From NCBI GenBank assembly GCA_016550415.1, contig JABXGU010000767.1:1-11869 (forward strand): 11,869 nt of DNA, in the 5' to 3' direction. Below the pieces are notes generated by a model. It saw nothing but the letters and a program-made list of their open reading frames with translations, searched no databases and was not told where the DNA came from. Below, one piece after another: positions 4,790 through 11,869 of this stretch (positions are counted from its first letter, which is position 1; each line of letters opens with the position of its first letter). The DNA comes from an archaeon. Lineage in GTDB: Archaea > Asgardarchaeota > Hermodarchaeia > Hermodarchaeales > Hermodarchaeaceae. The translations under genes were made by a program, and so were the position numbers.

Positions 4790-5182
4790 ATGACTTTGAC
4801 CCCTTTCAGAAGAAAAAGCAAGGAGAAAGATGAACGGGAAAAGGATTCTGCATCAAAGGGACGGTCAGCGGAGGGGGATTCCTATATGCAAGTGCGCTTC
4901 ATGGAATTAACTGGACTAATAGATGTGACAGTGATTTCAGAAGAAGTGCGCAATGGCAATTTTGTAGTACTCGATGTTGCGCCAATAGTAAAGCAAGGAA
5001 CTGAACAGAGATTACAATTGAAACGAGCAGTTGATCAGCTTCGTGCTGTTTGCTTTAGTGTTGATGGAGACATCGGACAACTGGGGAACCGTTATATTAT
5101 CCTTACACCTAAAAATGTCAAAATATACCGTGACTCATCTTCGGGAGAGGAGCTAGGCGAAGATAATTCGAGTACGACCTGA
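4790..5182 (+). CDS. sepF: Archaeal SepF-like cell division protein
   Basis: 130 residues. The N-terminus (MTLTPFRRKSKEK) is short, basic and followed by a charged linker to about residue 30; the SepF core fills about 32-114: YMQVRFMELTGLIDV, strand VVLDVAPIV, helix QRLQLKRAVDQLRAVCF and SVDGDIGQLGNRYIILTPKNVKIYR. SepF anchors FtsZ to the membrane and is the main FtsZ anchor in archaea; its presence predicts FtsZ elsewhere in the genome. ATG 4790 is chosen because GGAGG ends 4 bases upstream; TTG 4763 would add a more hydrophobic leader that could matter for membrane targeting. The usual amphipathic targeting helix is weak in the ATG 4790 version. trm5 follows after 14 bases. Confidence 0.88.
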   Translation: MTLTPFRRKSKEKDEREKDSASKGRSAEGDSYMQVRFMELTGLIDVTVISEEVRNGNFVVLDVAPIVKQGTEQRLQLKRAVDQLRAVCFSVDGDIGQLGNRYIILTPKNVKIYRDSSSGEELGEDNSSTT

Positions 5183-5196
5183 GCGGGACACAGCCA

Positions 5197-6279
5197 ATGA
5201 GAAAGGTTTGTATTCGAGTCAAGCGGCGTTTTGGGGAAGAATTAAGAAGACTATTGATAGAAATTGGATTTCTAGACTCGGAATTCCCCATTACCCAAGA
5301 AGATGAGCATCTTTTATTTCCATTGCGCAGGAAAATTGGCAAGACACAAATCGCTGAACTTGAGCAGAAGATTACTCAATTAACTCTAGTTGAAAGGGAT
5401 TTGAATCCAGTTGAACAGAAAATAAAGGACCTAACAACTGCGCTAAAAGACCATATTCCTTCCCGGTATCTAGAGTTGTTACCCCATTCCCTCGACATTA
5501 TTGGGAATATTGCTATTATCGAATTATCCGATGAACTTCAACCCTACTCACAAAAGCTTGGTGAAGCAATCATGATTGTTAATCACCATATCACAACGGT
5601 TTATGCCAAGGCAGGTAGTGTTGCTGGAGAATATCGCCTTCGCCCATTGAGTCTCATTGCTGGTGAACCAAGTACTAAAACATTACATACTGAATATGGA
5701 ATCAGAATTGCCATAGATGTTGCCAAGACCTATTTTAGCCCACGTCTTAGTACAGAACACAATCGGGTAGCCAACCTTGTCCAATCAGGAGAAGTAATAC
5801 TGGACATGTTCACTGGTGTGGGACCCTTTGCATTATTGGCTGCGAAGCACCGCAAAGTCTCAGTCTATGCAATTGACATCAATCCACATGCAATAAGATG
5901 CTTAAAGAGGAGTATGAAAATCAACCAATTGAAAGGAAAAATCATACCAATTATCGGTGATTGCCGCAAAGTTATCCAAGACCAGCTACATCAACGCGTG
6001 GATCGAATTATCATGAATCTTCCACATGAGGCTTTGACATACCTTGATGTCGCCGCAGCCTCCATTAAGCCAGAAGGAGGAATGATTCATTTCTACAGTA
6101 TTGTATCAAAGAGGAACCCATTAGACGATATCTGCAAACGTGTTGTGACTGAACTTGCCCAAAATGGACGACCTGCAAGCATTATACAGCATCGTTATGT
6201 TCGTCCTTCAGCTCCTCACGAATTTCAGGTAGTTCTAGACCTAAGAATTGCAGGTGCTGAGACTTCGATGACCACCTGA
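5197..6279 (+). CDS. trm5: tRNA (guanine-37-N1)-methyltransferase Trm5
   Basis: 360 residues. Trm5 uses SAM to methylate N1 of G37 next to the anticodon, preventing +1 frameshifting; in archaea m1G37 of tRNA-Phe also begins wyosine synthesis. After an N-terminal region (about 1-90), the core starts at HIPSRYLELLPHSLDIIGNIAII and continues through AGEYRLRPLSLIAGE and TEYGIRIAIDVAKTYFSPRLSTEHNRV (about 165-191), the Trm5 signature whose Glu (near 187) is the probable catalytic base. SAM motif I is LDMFTGVGPFALLAA (202-216), motif II AIDINPHA, and the NLP motif is NLPHEA (274-279). tRNA-Phe in this window has G37. The 3' end overlaps the DUF371 gene by 55 bases tail to tail. Start ATG 5197; no clear ribosome site. 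Confidence 0.95.
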   Translation: MRKVCIRVKRRFGEELRRLLIEIGFLDSEFPITQEDEHLLFPLRRKIGKTQIAELEQKITQLTLVERDLNPVEQKIKDLTTALKDHIPSRYLELLPHSLDIIGNIAIIELSDELQPYSQKLGEAIMIVNHHITTVYAKAGSVAGEYRLRPLSLIAGEPSTKTLHTEYGIRIAIDVAKTYFSPRLSTEHNRVANLVQSGEVILDMFTGVGPFALLAAKHRKVSVYAIDINPHAIRCLKRSMKINQLKGKIIPIIGDCRKVIQDQLHQRVDRIIMNLPHEALTYLDVAAASIKPEGGMIHFYSIVSKRNPLDDICKRVVTELAQNGRPASIIQHRYVRPSAPHEFQVVLDLRIAGAETSMTT

Positions 6280-6689
6280 AGGACAGAGTTAGGATCTTGG
6301 AGGAACTTGATTAATCCTCTATTCAAATCTCTTGCCGCTTTGTCGCACCGGATTGCAATGGTGCGAGAATCAACATACGAGCTTTTCCGCCAGACAAGCG
6401 ACTTGTCTGAAGAAAGATATATCTCTGATGACCCAAAACCCCTAACTTCGTCACTAAGTCCACCAGCTGAAAGGCGAGTAACCACCTGACTGTTTGGAAG
6501 TATCAGTGAATCAATAATTTTTTCACGGATAGTGCTCGCTGACTGATTTGCCCTGATGCCTATAATACAATCTCCACGAAGAGTCAAGTCAGGCTCCATA
6601 GTAATTTCTAGAGTTGATTTATGGGTTCCCAATACATTTGGATGCCCATGGGCAGTAAAGATAACTTTCCCCAAGAATTTTGAATGCAT
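6225..6689 (-). CDS. DUF371 family archaeal protein
   Basis: 154 residues from ATG 6689. The signature of DUF371, a conserved archaeal family of unknown function, is plain near the N-terminus: VIFTAHGHPNVLGTHKSTLEIT, then LRGDCIIGIRANQS. The conserved His, Asp and Cys (GH, TH, GDCI) look like functional residues but no activity is established. The remainder alternates strands and helices, ending VLQVVIEVSA. An upstream ATG at 6755 would add 22 poorly conserved residues and overrun the neighbouring gene further, so 6689 is preferred. No ribosome site is visible, so the mRNA is probably leaderless. The 5' end abuts or overlaps the divergent pcm gene; the 3' end overlaps trm5. Confidence 0.85.
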   Translation of the reverse strand: MHSKFLGKVIFTAHGHPNVLGTHKSTLEITMEPDLTLRGDCIIGIRANQSASTIREKIIDSLILPNSQVVTRLSAGGLSDEVRGFGSSEIYLSSDKSLVWRKSSYVDSRTIAIRCDKAARDLNRGLIKFLQDPNSVLQVVIEVSAPAILRSRTT

Positions 6690-7472
6690 GGAATCAATAT
6701 TAGTAATAAGGATACTAATAGTTTGAACGCTAGTGTAGAATTCAATGCGTATCAACTCGTCGAGTGTGATAATACGCCAACTGAATTGTCATCTAAACTG
6801 GAAAGGGAGAAGGAAGCGACACTGAAGTATCTTCTCGCCTCAAAAACAGTGTCAGACAAGGAAACAATTCGAGCCTATAGGGCAGTGCCCCGTGAAGAAT
6901 TTGTTCCGAATCATCTACGCAGGGATGCGTATATCGACACTCCACTCCCAATTGGTGAAGGGCAGACAATTTCTGCAATCCACATGTGCCTCATCTATCT
7001 TGAACTTCTCAATCTGAAAGAAGGGCTAAAGGTTTTGGAGGTTGGTGGAGGGTCAGGCTATCATGCAGCTTTGTGTGCAGAAATTGTATCACCAACGGGA
7101 AAGCCAAAAACAGGACATGTTTACACAATCGAACGGTTACCCAAACTTGTGGAATTTGCAAAGCACAACTTGGAAAGAGCAGGATACAGTGACAGAGTGA
7201 CCGTAATTCTCGGAGATGGAACACTGGGATATCCACCAAAAGCCCCCTTCGACCGAATAATGGTGGCGGCTGCATCACCAAAAACCCCCCAATCTCTGAT
7301 TGACCAAATGGTAGAAGGAGGTTCCATGCTCATTCCAATAGGTCATAATCACTATTGGCAAGATTTGATATTAGTAGAAAAAAAATCAAAGGACAAAGTG
7401 GAAACTCGAAAACTGATGGCTGTTGCATTCGTTCCACTCATCGGAGAAGAGGGTTGGAACCTACGAACCTGA
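6684..7472 (+). CDS. pcm: Protein-L-isoaspartate O-methyltransferase
   Basis: SAM-dependent repair enzyme that methylates L-isoaspartyl residues of aged proteins. Family order is complete: AYRAVPREEFVP, AYIDTPLPIGEGQTISAIHM (substrate-binding loop), SAM motif I VLEVGGGSGYHAAL, VYTIERLPKLVEFAKHNLERAG, VILGDGTLGYPPKAPFDRIMVAA, the LIDQMVEGGSMLIPIG strand and the C-terminal VAFVPLIGEEGW. The start is uncertain. ATG 6684 gives 262 residues and overlaps the divergent DUF371 start by 6 bases; the family is usually near 220. TTG 6786 gives 228 residues and leaves about 95 bases for promoters; TTG 6723 has AAGGAT 9 bases upstream. The 3' end overlaps the convergent NSUN6-like gene by 12 bases. Confidence 0.93.
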   Translation: MHGINISNKDTNSLNASVEFNAYQLVECDNTPTELSSKLEREKEATLKYLLASKTVSDKETIRAYRAVPREEFVPNHLRRDAYIDTPLPIGEGQTISAIHMCLIYLELLNLKEGLKVLEVGGGSGYHAALCAEIVSPTGKPKTGHVYTIERLPKLVEFAKHNLERAGYSDRVTVILGDGTLGYPPKAPFDRIMVAAASPKTPQSLIDQMVEGGSMLIPIGHNHYWQDLILVEKKSKDKVETRKLMAVAFVPLIGEEGWNLRT

Positions 7473-8663
7473 CTCAGGGGGCTTGCGTAGTTTGGCTATG
7501 AAGTAGCCGGGCAAATTGTGGCGGTCAGGATAGAAGCGTTGCACCCCTTGCATTATTGGTAAGACACCGCCAATTCCACCATCGCCAAGGTACGGAGTTT
7601 GAGGTTCAAGTTTGAAGTCCTTAGAATCAATGAGATACTGAATATTATGCTCATTTTCCTCAACGGTTAGCGTGCATGTGGAGTAAACAAGAATGCCTCC
7701 GGGTCGTAATGTCTCGATTGCTGAATCAAGTATCATTCTCTGGTAGGAAGCAGTGCTACGTATTCTAGAAAATGTTGTCAAATCAAAGAGCTTGGGACGG
7801 ACCCCCAAAGCTGTGCAAGGAGGGTCCACAATGATACGGTCAGCACTAATATCAGGATATTTTGCACAGAACTCATTTGCCCTTCCTGTAAAAGTTTCCA
7901 CACCGGTTACACCCAGCTGCTTTGCCTCTGCCTCCAACCTTGATAAACGACCTTGAGATCGATCAACGGCAAAAATCCTACATTGATTTTTTGTCAACTG
8001 CGCAACGTGTGTGGTTTTCCCACCAGGAGCAGCGCAGAAGTCAATAATCGTTTCACCAGGTTTAGGACCGAGAATGGGTGCTACTAACATTGCAGGTAAT
8101 GATTGTGAGTAGAAAAGACCTGCTTTGCTTGCGGCAAGATTGGCAAGGCTAGGTAGTGCATAGAAGGGGTGTGTCACTCTCACGAATATGCCTGTTTTCT
8201 GTGCCTGTAATTCTGCACTGTTCCCTGCTCCAATACCACTACCCACAATGTGACCACAGGGATTCACAATGGTAACTGGGTCACCTTCATTGAAATTAAC
8301 TGAGCGAACAACTCCAGGGCGATAGAGATGGCTACCAAGTAATACATTCTCGCTACTAGGCTTATCTGCTACAACGATTTTGTTGTGATGGGGTACAGGC
8401 GGACCTTGTTTTATGGGGATGGCAATAGCACCAAGGGTGGGTTCATAGATGTGAGCTTGCACTCCATCTTCTGCAAGCATTGTAATGAGTTCCTCGTTCG
8501 TAGTGCGGAGCGTGTTAGTTCGAAGGTAGAAATATGGTCCTGGCTGACGAAGTGCTGATAATAGAGATACGGTTCTTTTCTTGCCGAATAGAGTAACTAA
8601 GTATTCCTGTAACTCAGCACAAACCCTAGCCGAATCAGGTGGATAAGTGATTGAATCTAGCAC
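7461..8663 (-). CDS. NSUN6-like RNA m5C methyltransferase with PUA domain
   Basis: 400 residues. RsmB/NSUN superfamily with an inserted PUA domain (about 93-168: NKIVVADKP...GSHLYRPGVVR...GDPVTIVNPCGHIVGSGIGAGNS), the architecture of human NSUN6 and its archaeal orthologue, which methylate C72 of tRNA acceptor stems. All five tRNAs in this window have C72. The N-terminal part has the family's FYLRTNTLRTT strand. Catalytic motifs are intact: SAM motif I IIDFCAAPGGKTTH (206-219), motif IV DPPCTALG with Cys283, motif VI YSTCTLTVEENE with nucleophile Cys330, and the ending QRFYPDRH..GYFIAKL. GTG 8663 is the start, with no strong ribosome site. Exact tRNA specificity is inferred. Converges on pcm with a 12-base overlap. 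Confidence 0.92.
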   Translation of the reverse strand: MLDSITYPPDSARVCAELQEYLVTLFGKKRTVSLLSALRQPGPYFYLRTNTLRTTNEELITMLAEDGVQAHIYEPTLGAIAIPIKQGPPVPHHNKIVVADKPSSENVLLGSHLYRPGVVRSVNFNEGDPVTIVNPCGHIVGSGIGAGNSAELQAQKTGIFVRVTHPFYALPSLANLAASKAGLFYSQSLPAMLVAPILGPKPGETIIDFCAAPGGKTTHVAQLTKNQCRIFAVDRSQGRLSRLEAEAKQLGVTGVETFTGRANEFCAKYPDISADRIIVDPPCTALGVRPKLFDLTTFSRIRSTASYQRMILDSAIETLRPGGILVYSTCTLTVEENEHNIQYLIDSKDFKLEPQTPYLGDGGIGGVLPIMQGVQRFYPDRHNLPGYFIAKLRKPPESGS

Positions 8664-8713
8664 ACTATATCAGCTCAAAGGAGAGTTATGAATCCTGTTT
8701 GAATAATATTTCA

Positions 8714-9619
8714 TTATAGATAGAAAGTACCGTCAGCCACTAGCTTAACTTTACCTGACACAAGGACTCGTTCTATTTCCTCGTTCCAAATAACTTCAGC
8801 GACCAATTGGCTTGGTCTCTTTATCTCATAGCCCTGCTCGATGATAATGCGTGTTCCTCTAGTTTTCTTTTCCAAGACTTTGTAATATTCTAAGTACGCT
8901 GCTAAAGGACCTGCGGCACTTCCAGTGGCAGGGTCTTCTAAAACACCCACATCAGGAGCAAACATCCTTGCGTGAACATTCGATCCGTCATTCACGGTTT
9001 GAGTGCAGAAGATTAGTATTTTTCCTGATGGTTGACCCTGAAGCATTTGAAGAATCAGTGAAGAAACAGGGACAGCTGACTGCACAGCTTTAATCGAGTT
9101 CAATGGCACAATAAGAAAAGGAGTACCAGTTTGTACAAACTGCATTGGATAATTCATATTAATTTCAGTTTTAGATAGACCAATGGTTTTAGCGACAGCA
9201 CCTCCATCCTTCCACTCGTTGAGGAATCTTGGCTTTGGTTGCAACATTCTGATGATATCCTCTGAAACAAATTCAACGGGAATAGCTCCAACGCCAAGCT
9301 CCAATATAGCTGCTTTAGCTTTTGATTCAATCAAGCCTTTTTGTTTTAGAACATAGGTAGTTCCCAGGGTCGGATGACCAGCAAAGGGAATTTCGTTGAA
9401 AGGTGTAAAAATTCGAACCTTCGCAGTACAATCTTTCATTTTTGATGGATTAATGAAGGTTGTCTCCGAGAAGTTCATCTCACGGGCAACCCCTTGCATC
9501 TCAGCACCACTAAGCTTCGAGTTGGCTTCCACATTCCAAAATGTCGCCAGCTGGTTTCCTCCAAAGGTATATCGTGTATCAACGAATACACTTGTCTGAA
9601 CATATGGAAGACTTGTCAT
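8714..9619 (-). CDS. PhzF-family isomerase/epimerase-like protein
   Basis: 301 residues, typical for PhzF proteins, which have a two-domain diaminopimelate-epimerase fold. Signatures: VFVDTRYTFGGNQLATF at the start, NFSETTF with Glu52 in the position of the PhzF catalytic acid, the RIFTPFNEIPFAGHPTLG motif (69-86), and the C-terminal RMFAPDVGVLEDPATGSAAGPLA (218-240). EQGYEIKRPS near 261-270 is also conserved. Outside phenazine producers the substrate is generally unknown, and no phenazine genes are near, so I assign only the family. ATG 9619 is preceded at about 6 bases by GGGGT. Its promoter would lie after the T-tract that follows the upstream gene. Confidence 0.92.
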   Translation of the reverse strand: MTSLPYVQTSVFVDTRYTFGGNQLATFWNVEANSKLSGAEMQGVAREMNFSETTFINPSKMKDCTAKVRIFTPFNEIPFAGHPTLGTTYVLKQKGLIESKAKAAILELGVGAIPVEFVSEDIIRMLQPKPRFLNEWKDGGAVAKTIGLSKTEINMNYPMQFVQTGTPFLIVPLNSIKAVQSAVPVSSLILQMLQGQPSGKILIFCTQTVNDGSNVHARMFAPDVGVLEDPATGSAAGPLAAYLEYYKVLEKKTRGTRIIIEQGYEIKRPSQLVAEVIWNEEIERVLVSGKVKLVADGTFYL

Positions 9620-9654
9620 AATTTACCCCAAAGAATGAAAACCTCTAGTTATTG

Positions 9655-9661
9655 AAAAAAA
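9655..9661 (-). terminator. Oligo-T candidate terminator
   Basis: Seven consecutive T on the minus strand, 16 bases after the stop of the sugar-isomerase-like gene and 35 bases before the phzF-like start. Archaeal RNA polymerase terminates at such tracts. No strong hairpin precedes it. It would separate the two genes into different transcripts. Confidence 0.45.
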
Positions 9662-9677
9662 TACCTTATCAGCATCA

Positions 9678-11066
9678 TTAATGAGAAATATTCAACCACT
9701 TGATTCCCGCTTTTTTAGCCGCGTAGCCCACTTCTCTTAGCCAGTCACCATAAACTATCAACCAGTGAAAACCCTTCATTTCCTGTAAAAGTCTCTCCCA
9801 GTCACCTTCAATCGAAATGTCTACTTGTGAGCGACAGATTTGGAGTCTTGGATTACCAAGGACTCTTCCTCTGAATCCTATCCATTCCTTCCCACTAAAA
9901 GCAGGATCAATTACAGTGACTGCTTGACCCTTCTGCATCTGAACTTGAGGGGCAGCACCATAATCAGATTCATAGTGGGTTGTAATTTCTGTAGGTTCAG
10001 CATCAAAACCATTCATTCGTCGAGGTGCAGTACAGTGAGCAACTGTGACCTCACCCTTGTGAGGAAAAGTGGGGTCAGCCAAGAAAACTGGCTTTCCTGA
10101 AATATGGCGTAGAAGGATTCCAGCAGGTATCGCTACGAAATCTGACTCACAAAAAGCAATGTATCCGGAATCATTGAAGACACTTAGGGGTAGACATGCG
10201 GTTGTTTCAGATATTGGTATGATCGTGGACATACATTCGCCAATTGTTAGGATCTTGGCGTCAAATTCTTGCAGATACTCGTTTAGAACGCCCTTAAGTA
10301 GAAACGAATTAACCACAAAGTCCTTTTTTGTTGTGAGCTTGACTTTGACATCTTTAAGATATTTATCCGCCTCGTTCCTAGCTTTTTGCAAAGCAGTTTC
10401 ATTAGCCCTTACCTCTTTGATTCGCTTCTCCAAACTTCGATAAGTAACAACTTCCACTTTTAGGTTCCAGATGTCTGCTGCCCTCTGCACAGCTTTATTC
10501 CCGATGCCCCAGCCTCCTGGGGCGCCTATCGAAACAACCTTTGAACCCTTCGTTGACTTAATCGCAGATAGGGATCTTAATCGCCAAAGGAGCTCATCGT
10601 AATCGTCTATAACTACATCTTCAACGTCGACAGGTTGGACGATTTCATCATAAGTGTTTTTTCGCAAGAATCTGGGATGCAGTATTTCATACCAAAGATA
10701 GACTGGACCAGAGTTCTTCCTTAAAAAGAACAAGATGGGTTTTCCATGGGATAGTATTGCTTCTAGTGGTTCCTTCGTAGCTGGTTCTTGTGCACCTGCC
10801 GCAAAAGCTAGAATTGCATCTGCATCAACCTTGAGATTGCGAATTTCTTCAGCAGAACTTGTTTTGTATACTGATTGAAATGCAAGAGAGAAGTCAGCTC
10901 TTTTCTTTAACTTTTCAAGTTCCACTTCAATGGTTTTGGCTTCTCTATCGGCATCAGCTGCAGATTGGATTCCGCCCCAGGGTCTCCAGCTTATCTTTTC
11001 CTTTCGCTCATATTCTCCGTAAACAAGAACGGGCTTAACTTCAAAGGCAGCCAATCTCTTCACCAT
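9678..11066 (-). CDS. L-fucose/L-arabinose isomerase-like protein
   Basis: 462 residues. The layout resembles the sugar-isomerase (FucI/AraA) superfamily: an N-terminal Rossmann-like part with DADAILAFAAGA and GKPILFFLRKNSG (about 81-120), a middle domain opening with VVSIGAPGGWGIGNKAVQRAADIW (177-200), and a C-terminal domain with FCESDFVAIPAGILLRHISGKPVFLADPTF and VTVAHCTAPRRM. Glu307, Asp331 and His344 could form the metal site, by position only; GFHWLIVYGD near the end fits the family's terminal His segment. Many archaeal members are unassigned and no fucose or arabinose pathway genes are nearby, so the substrate is unknown. ATG 11066 has GGAG 4 bases upstream and a TATA box 26-31 bases upstream. 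Confidence 0.75.
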   Translation of the reverse strand: MVKRLAAFEVKPVLVYGEYERKEKISWRPWGGIQSAADADREAKTIEVELEKLKKRADFSLAFQSVYKTSSAEEIRNLKVDADAILAFAAGAQEPATKEPLEAILSHGKPILFFLRKNSGPVYLWYEILHPRFLRKNTYDEIVQPVDVEDVVIDDYDELLWRLRSLSAIKSTKGSKVVSIGAPGGWGIGNKAVQRAADIWNLKVEVVTYRSLEKRIKEVRANETALQKARNEADKYLKDVKVKLTTKKDFVVNSFLLKGVLNEYLQEFDAKILTIGECMSTIIPISETTACLPLSVFNDSGYIAFCESDFVAIPAGILLRHISGKPVFLADPTFPHKGEVTVAHCTAPRRMNGFDAEPTEITTHYESDYGAAPQVQMQKGQAVTVIDPAFSGKEWIGFRGRVLGNPRLQICRSQVDISIEGDWERLLQEMKGFHWLIVYGDWLREVGYAAKKAGIKWLNISH

Positions 11067-11167
11067 TCACTCCGTAAAATGATACCCGCCCTTTATACTC
11101 TACCTCACTACCTCGATATTATGATGTAGAGTAAAAATAATGAGCATTAAGACAATAATCATGCTCG
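11067..11167. promoter_or_regulatory. Divergent promoters with matching GTAGAGTA-TATA elements
   Basis: GTAGAGTATAAA on - (11103-11092) and GTAGAGTAAAAA on + (11126-11137) face apart, so their first 8 bases form an inverted repeat (11096-11103 and 11126-11133) with 22 bases between. Each is a plausible BRE-TATA unit: the - copy lies about 28 bases before ATG 11066, the + copy about 33 bases before ATG 11168. CTACCTC is also repeated at 11100-11106 and 11108-11114. Confidence 0.55.
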
Positions 11168-11869
11168 ATGAAGCCAGTAGCAAATAACACATCCAGCCAA
11201 ATCGACGATAGTAAATATGAAGGTCTCAGTTCTGAAGAAGCCCAACATAGGATTGCGCAATACGGCTATAATGAAGTCGTCGAAAAAAAGACAAGAGGAG
11301 TGATCCGCTTTGCACGAAAATTTTGGGGCATCACTCCATGCATGCTTGAAATAACAATTTTACTAGAGCTTATCCTTAGCAAAATATTGGAAGTTTATGT
11401 CATATTCGCCCTCCTTATTGCCAATGCGCTAATTGGCTTTTTCCAAGAGAATAGGGCAAACACTGCTTTGGAGCAGCTAAAAGAGAAGCTCCAAGTTAAT
11501 GCCCGCGTAAAACGTAACGGCCAGTGGTGCATCATTTCTGCCAAAGATTTAGTTCCAGAGGATATTGTACGAATTAGGATAGGTGACTTTGTACCTGCAG
11601 ACATAAGATTAGTTGCTGGCATACTGGAAGTTGACCAATCAGCCGTGACAGGAGAATCCCTTACAGTCGAAAAAGTAGCTGGGGATCAACTTTTTTCAGG
11701 ATCAATCATTCGAGGGGGAGAAGCAACGGGCATTATTTCGTTTACAGGAGCACAGACCTCTTTCGGACGAACCGTTGAACTCGTTCGAATCGCCCAACCA
11801 AAATTGCACATGAATAGTGTAGTATCTAAAATTGTAAGATGGTTACTTTTTCTTACAGGTATGATGATC
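11168..11869 (+). CDS. P-type H+-ATPase (P3A-like), N-terminal part
   Basis: The first 234 residues of a cation pump, cut by the window end. The cytoplasmic N-terminus has YEGLSSEEAQHRIAQYGYNEV, the cation-ATPase N motif. Transmembrane segments 1-2 follow (about 52-95: FWGITPCMLEITILLELIL and VYVIFALLIANALIGFFQEN), resembling plant and fungal plasma-membrane H+-ATPases. The actuator domain is intact: LVPEDIVRIRIGDFVPADIRL and LEVDQSAVTGESLTV, with the TGES loop at 161-164. The third membrane segment starts at the very end (WLLFLTGMMI). The phosphorylation and nucleotide domains lie beyond the window, so H+ specificity rests on overall resemblance. ATG 11168 is the first in-frame start after TAA 11156; an ATG at 11161 is in another frame. 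No ribosome site, and the leader is only a few bases. Confidence 0.92.
   Translation, partial: MKPVANNTSSQIDDSKYEGLSSEEAQHRIAQYGYNEVVEKKTRGVIRFARKFWGITPCMLEITILLELILSKILEVYVIFALLIANALIGFFQENRANTALEQLKEKLQVNARVKRNGQWCIISAKDLVPEDIVRIRIGDFVPADIRLVAGILEVDQSAVTGESLTVEKVAGDQLFSGSIIRGGEATGIISFTGAQTSFGRTVELVRIAQPKLHMNSVVSKIVRWLLFLTGMMI

Noticed and set aside
8714..11066. Phenazine or fucose/arabinose catabolic cluster
   Set aside because: Only single superfamily members are present, separated by a candidate terminator, without any partner pathway genes.

Overview
This is archaeal chromosomal DNA. It carries an archaeal RNase P protein (Rnp4/Rpp21), an archaeal YhbY protein, LSm and ribosomal L37e, a Trm5 methyltransferase, a DUF371 protein, an archaeal SepF, and five tRNA genes that all encode CCA and all contain bulge-helix-bulge introns. 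TATA-like boxes lie about 26-33 bp before several genes, and several mRNAs look leaderless or nearly so. Non-canonical tRNA introns at this density are best known from Thermoproteota. SepF (FtsZ-type division) together with a P3A-type proton ATPase does not fit the Thermoproteales, so a less studied TACK or Asgard lineage is my best guess. I cannot place it further.

Layout. 1-125: tail of a + strand gene. 126-528: a gap holding only a broken-looking small membrane ORF. 529-1300 (-): tRNA-Gly(GCC), rnp4 and yhbY as one likely transcript. 1400-2167 (-): two small orphan genes, one soluble and one with two membrane helices. 2412-2914 (+): tRNA-Gly(TCC), tRNA-Val(GAC), tRNA-Phe(GAA). 2991-3449 (-): an orphan membrane protein. 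3540-4124 (-): LSm, L37e, tRNA-Ala(GGC). 4204-6279 (+): PUA protein, SepF, Trm5. 6225-6689 (-): DUF371, overlapping trm5 tail to tail. 6684-7472 (+): protein-L-isoaspartate methyltransferase. 7461-8663 (-): NSUN6-like RNA m5C methyltransferase. 8714-9619 (-): PhzF-family protein. 9678-11066 (-): sugar-isomerase-like protein. 11168-11869 (+): N-terminal third of a P-type H+-ATPase, cut by the window end.

The common theme is RNA maturation, mostly of tRNA: 5' processing (Rnp4), G37 methylation (Trm5), C72-type m5C methylation (NSUN6-like), RNA chaperoning (LSm, YhbY, PUA) and the tRNAs themselves. The most striking observation is that the five tRNAs are interrupted at five different positions (22/23, 32/33, 36/37, 37/38 and 59/60) by introns of only 30-37 nt. 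I see no CRISPR array, insertion sequence or phage genes.
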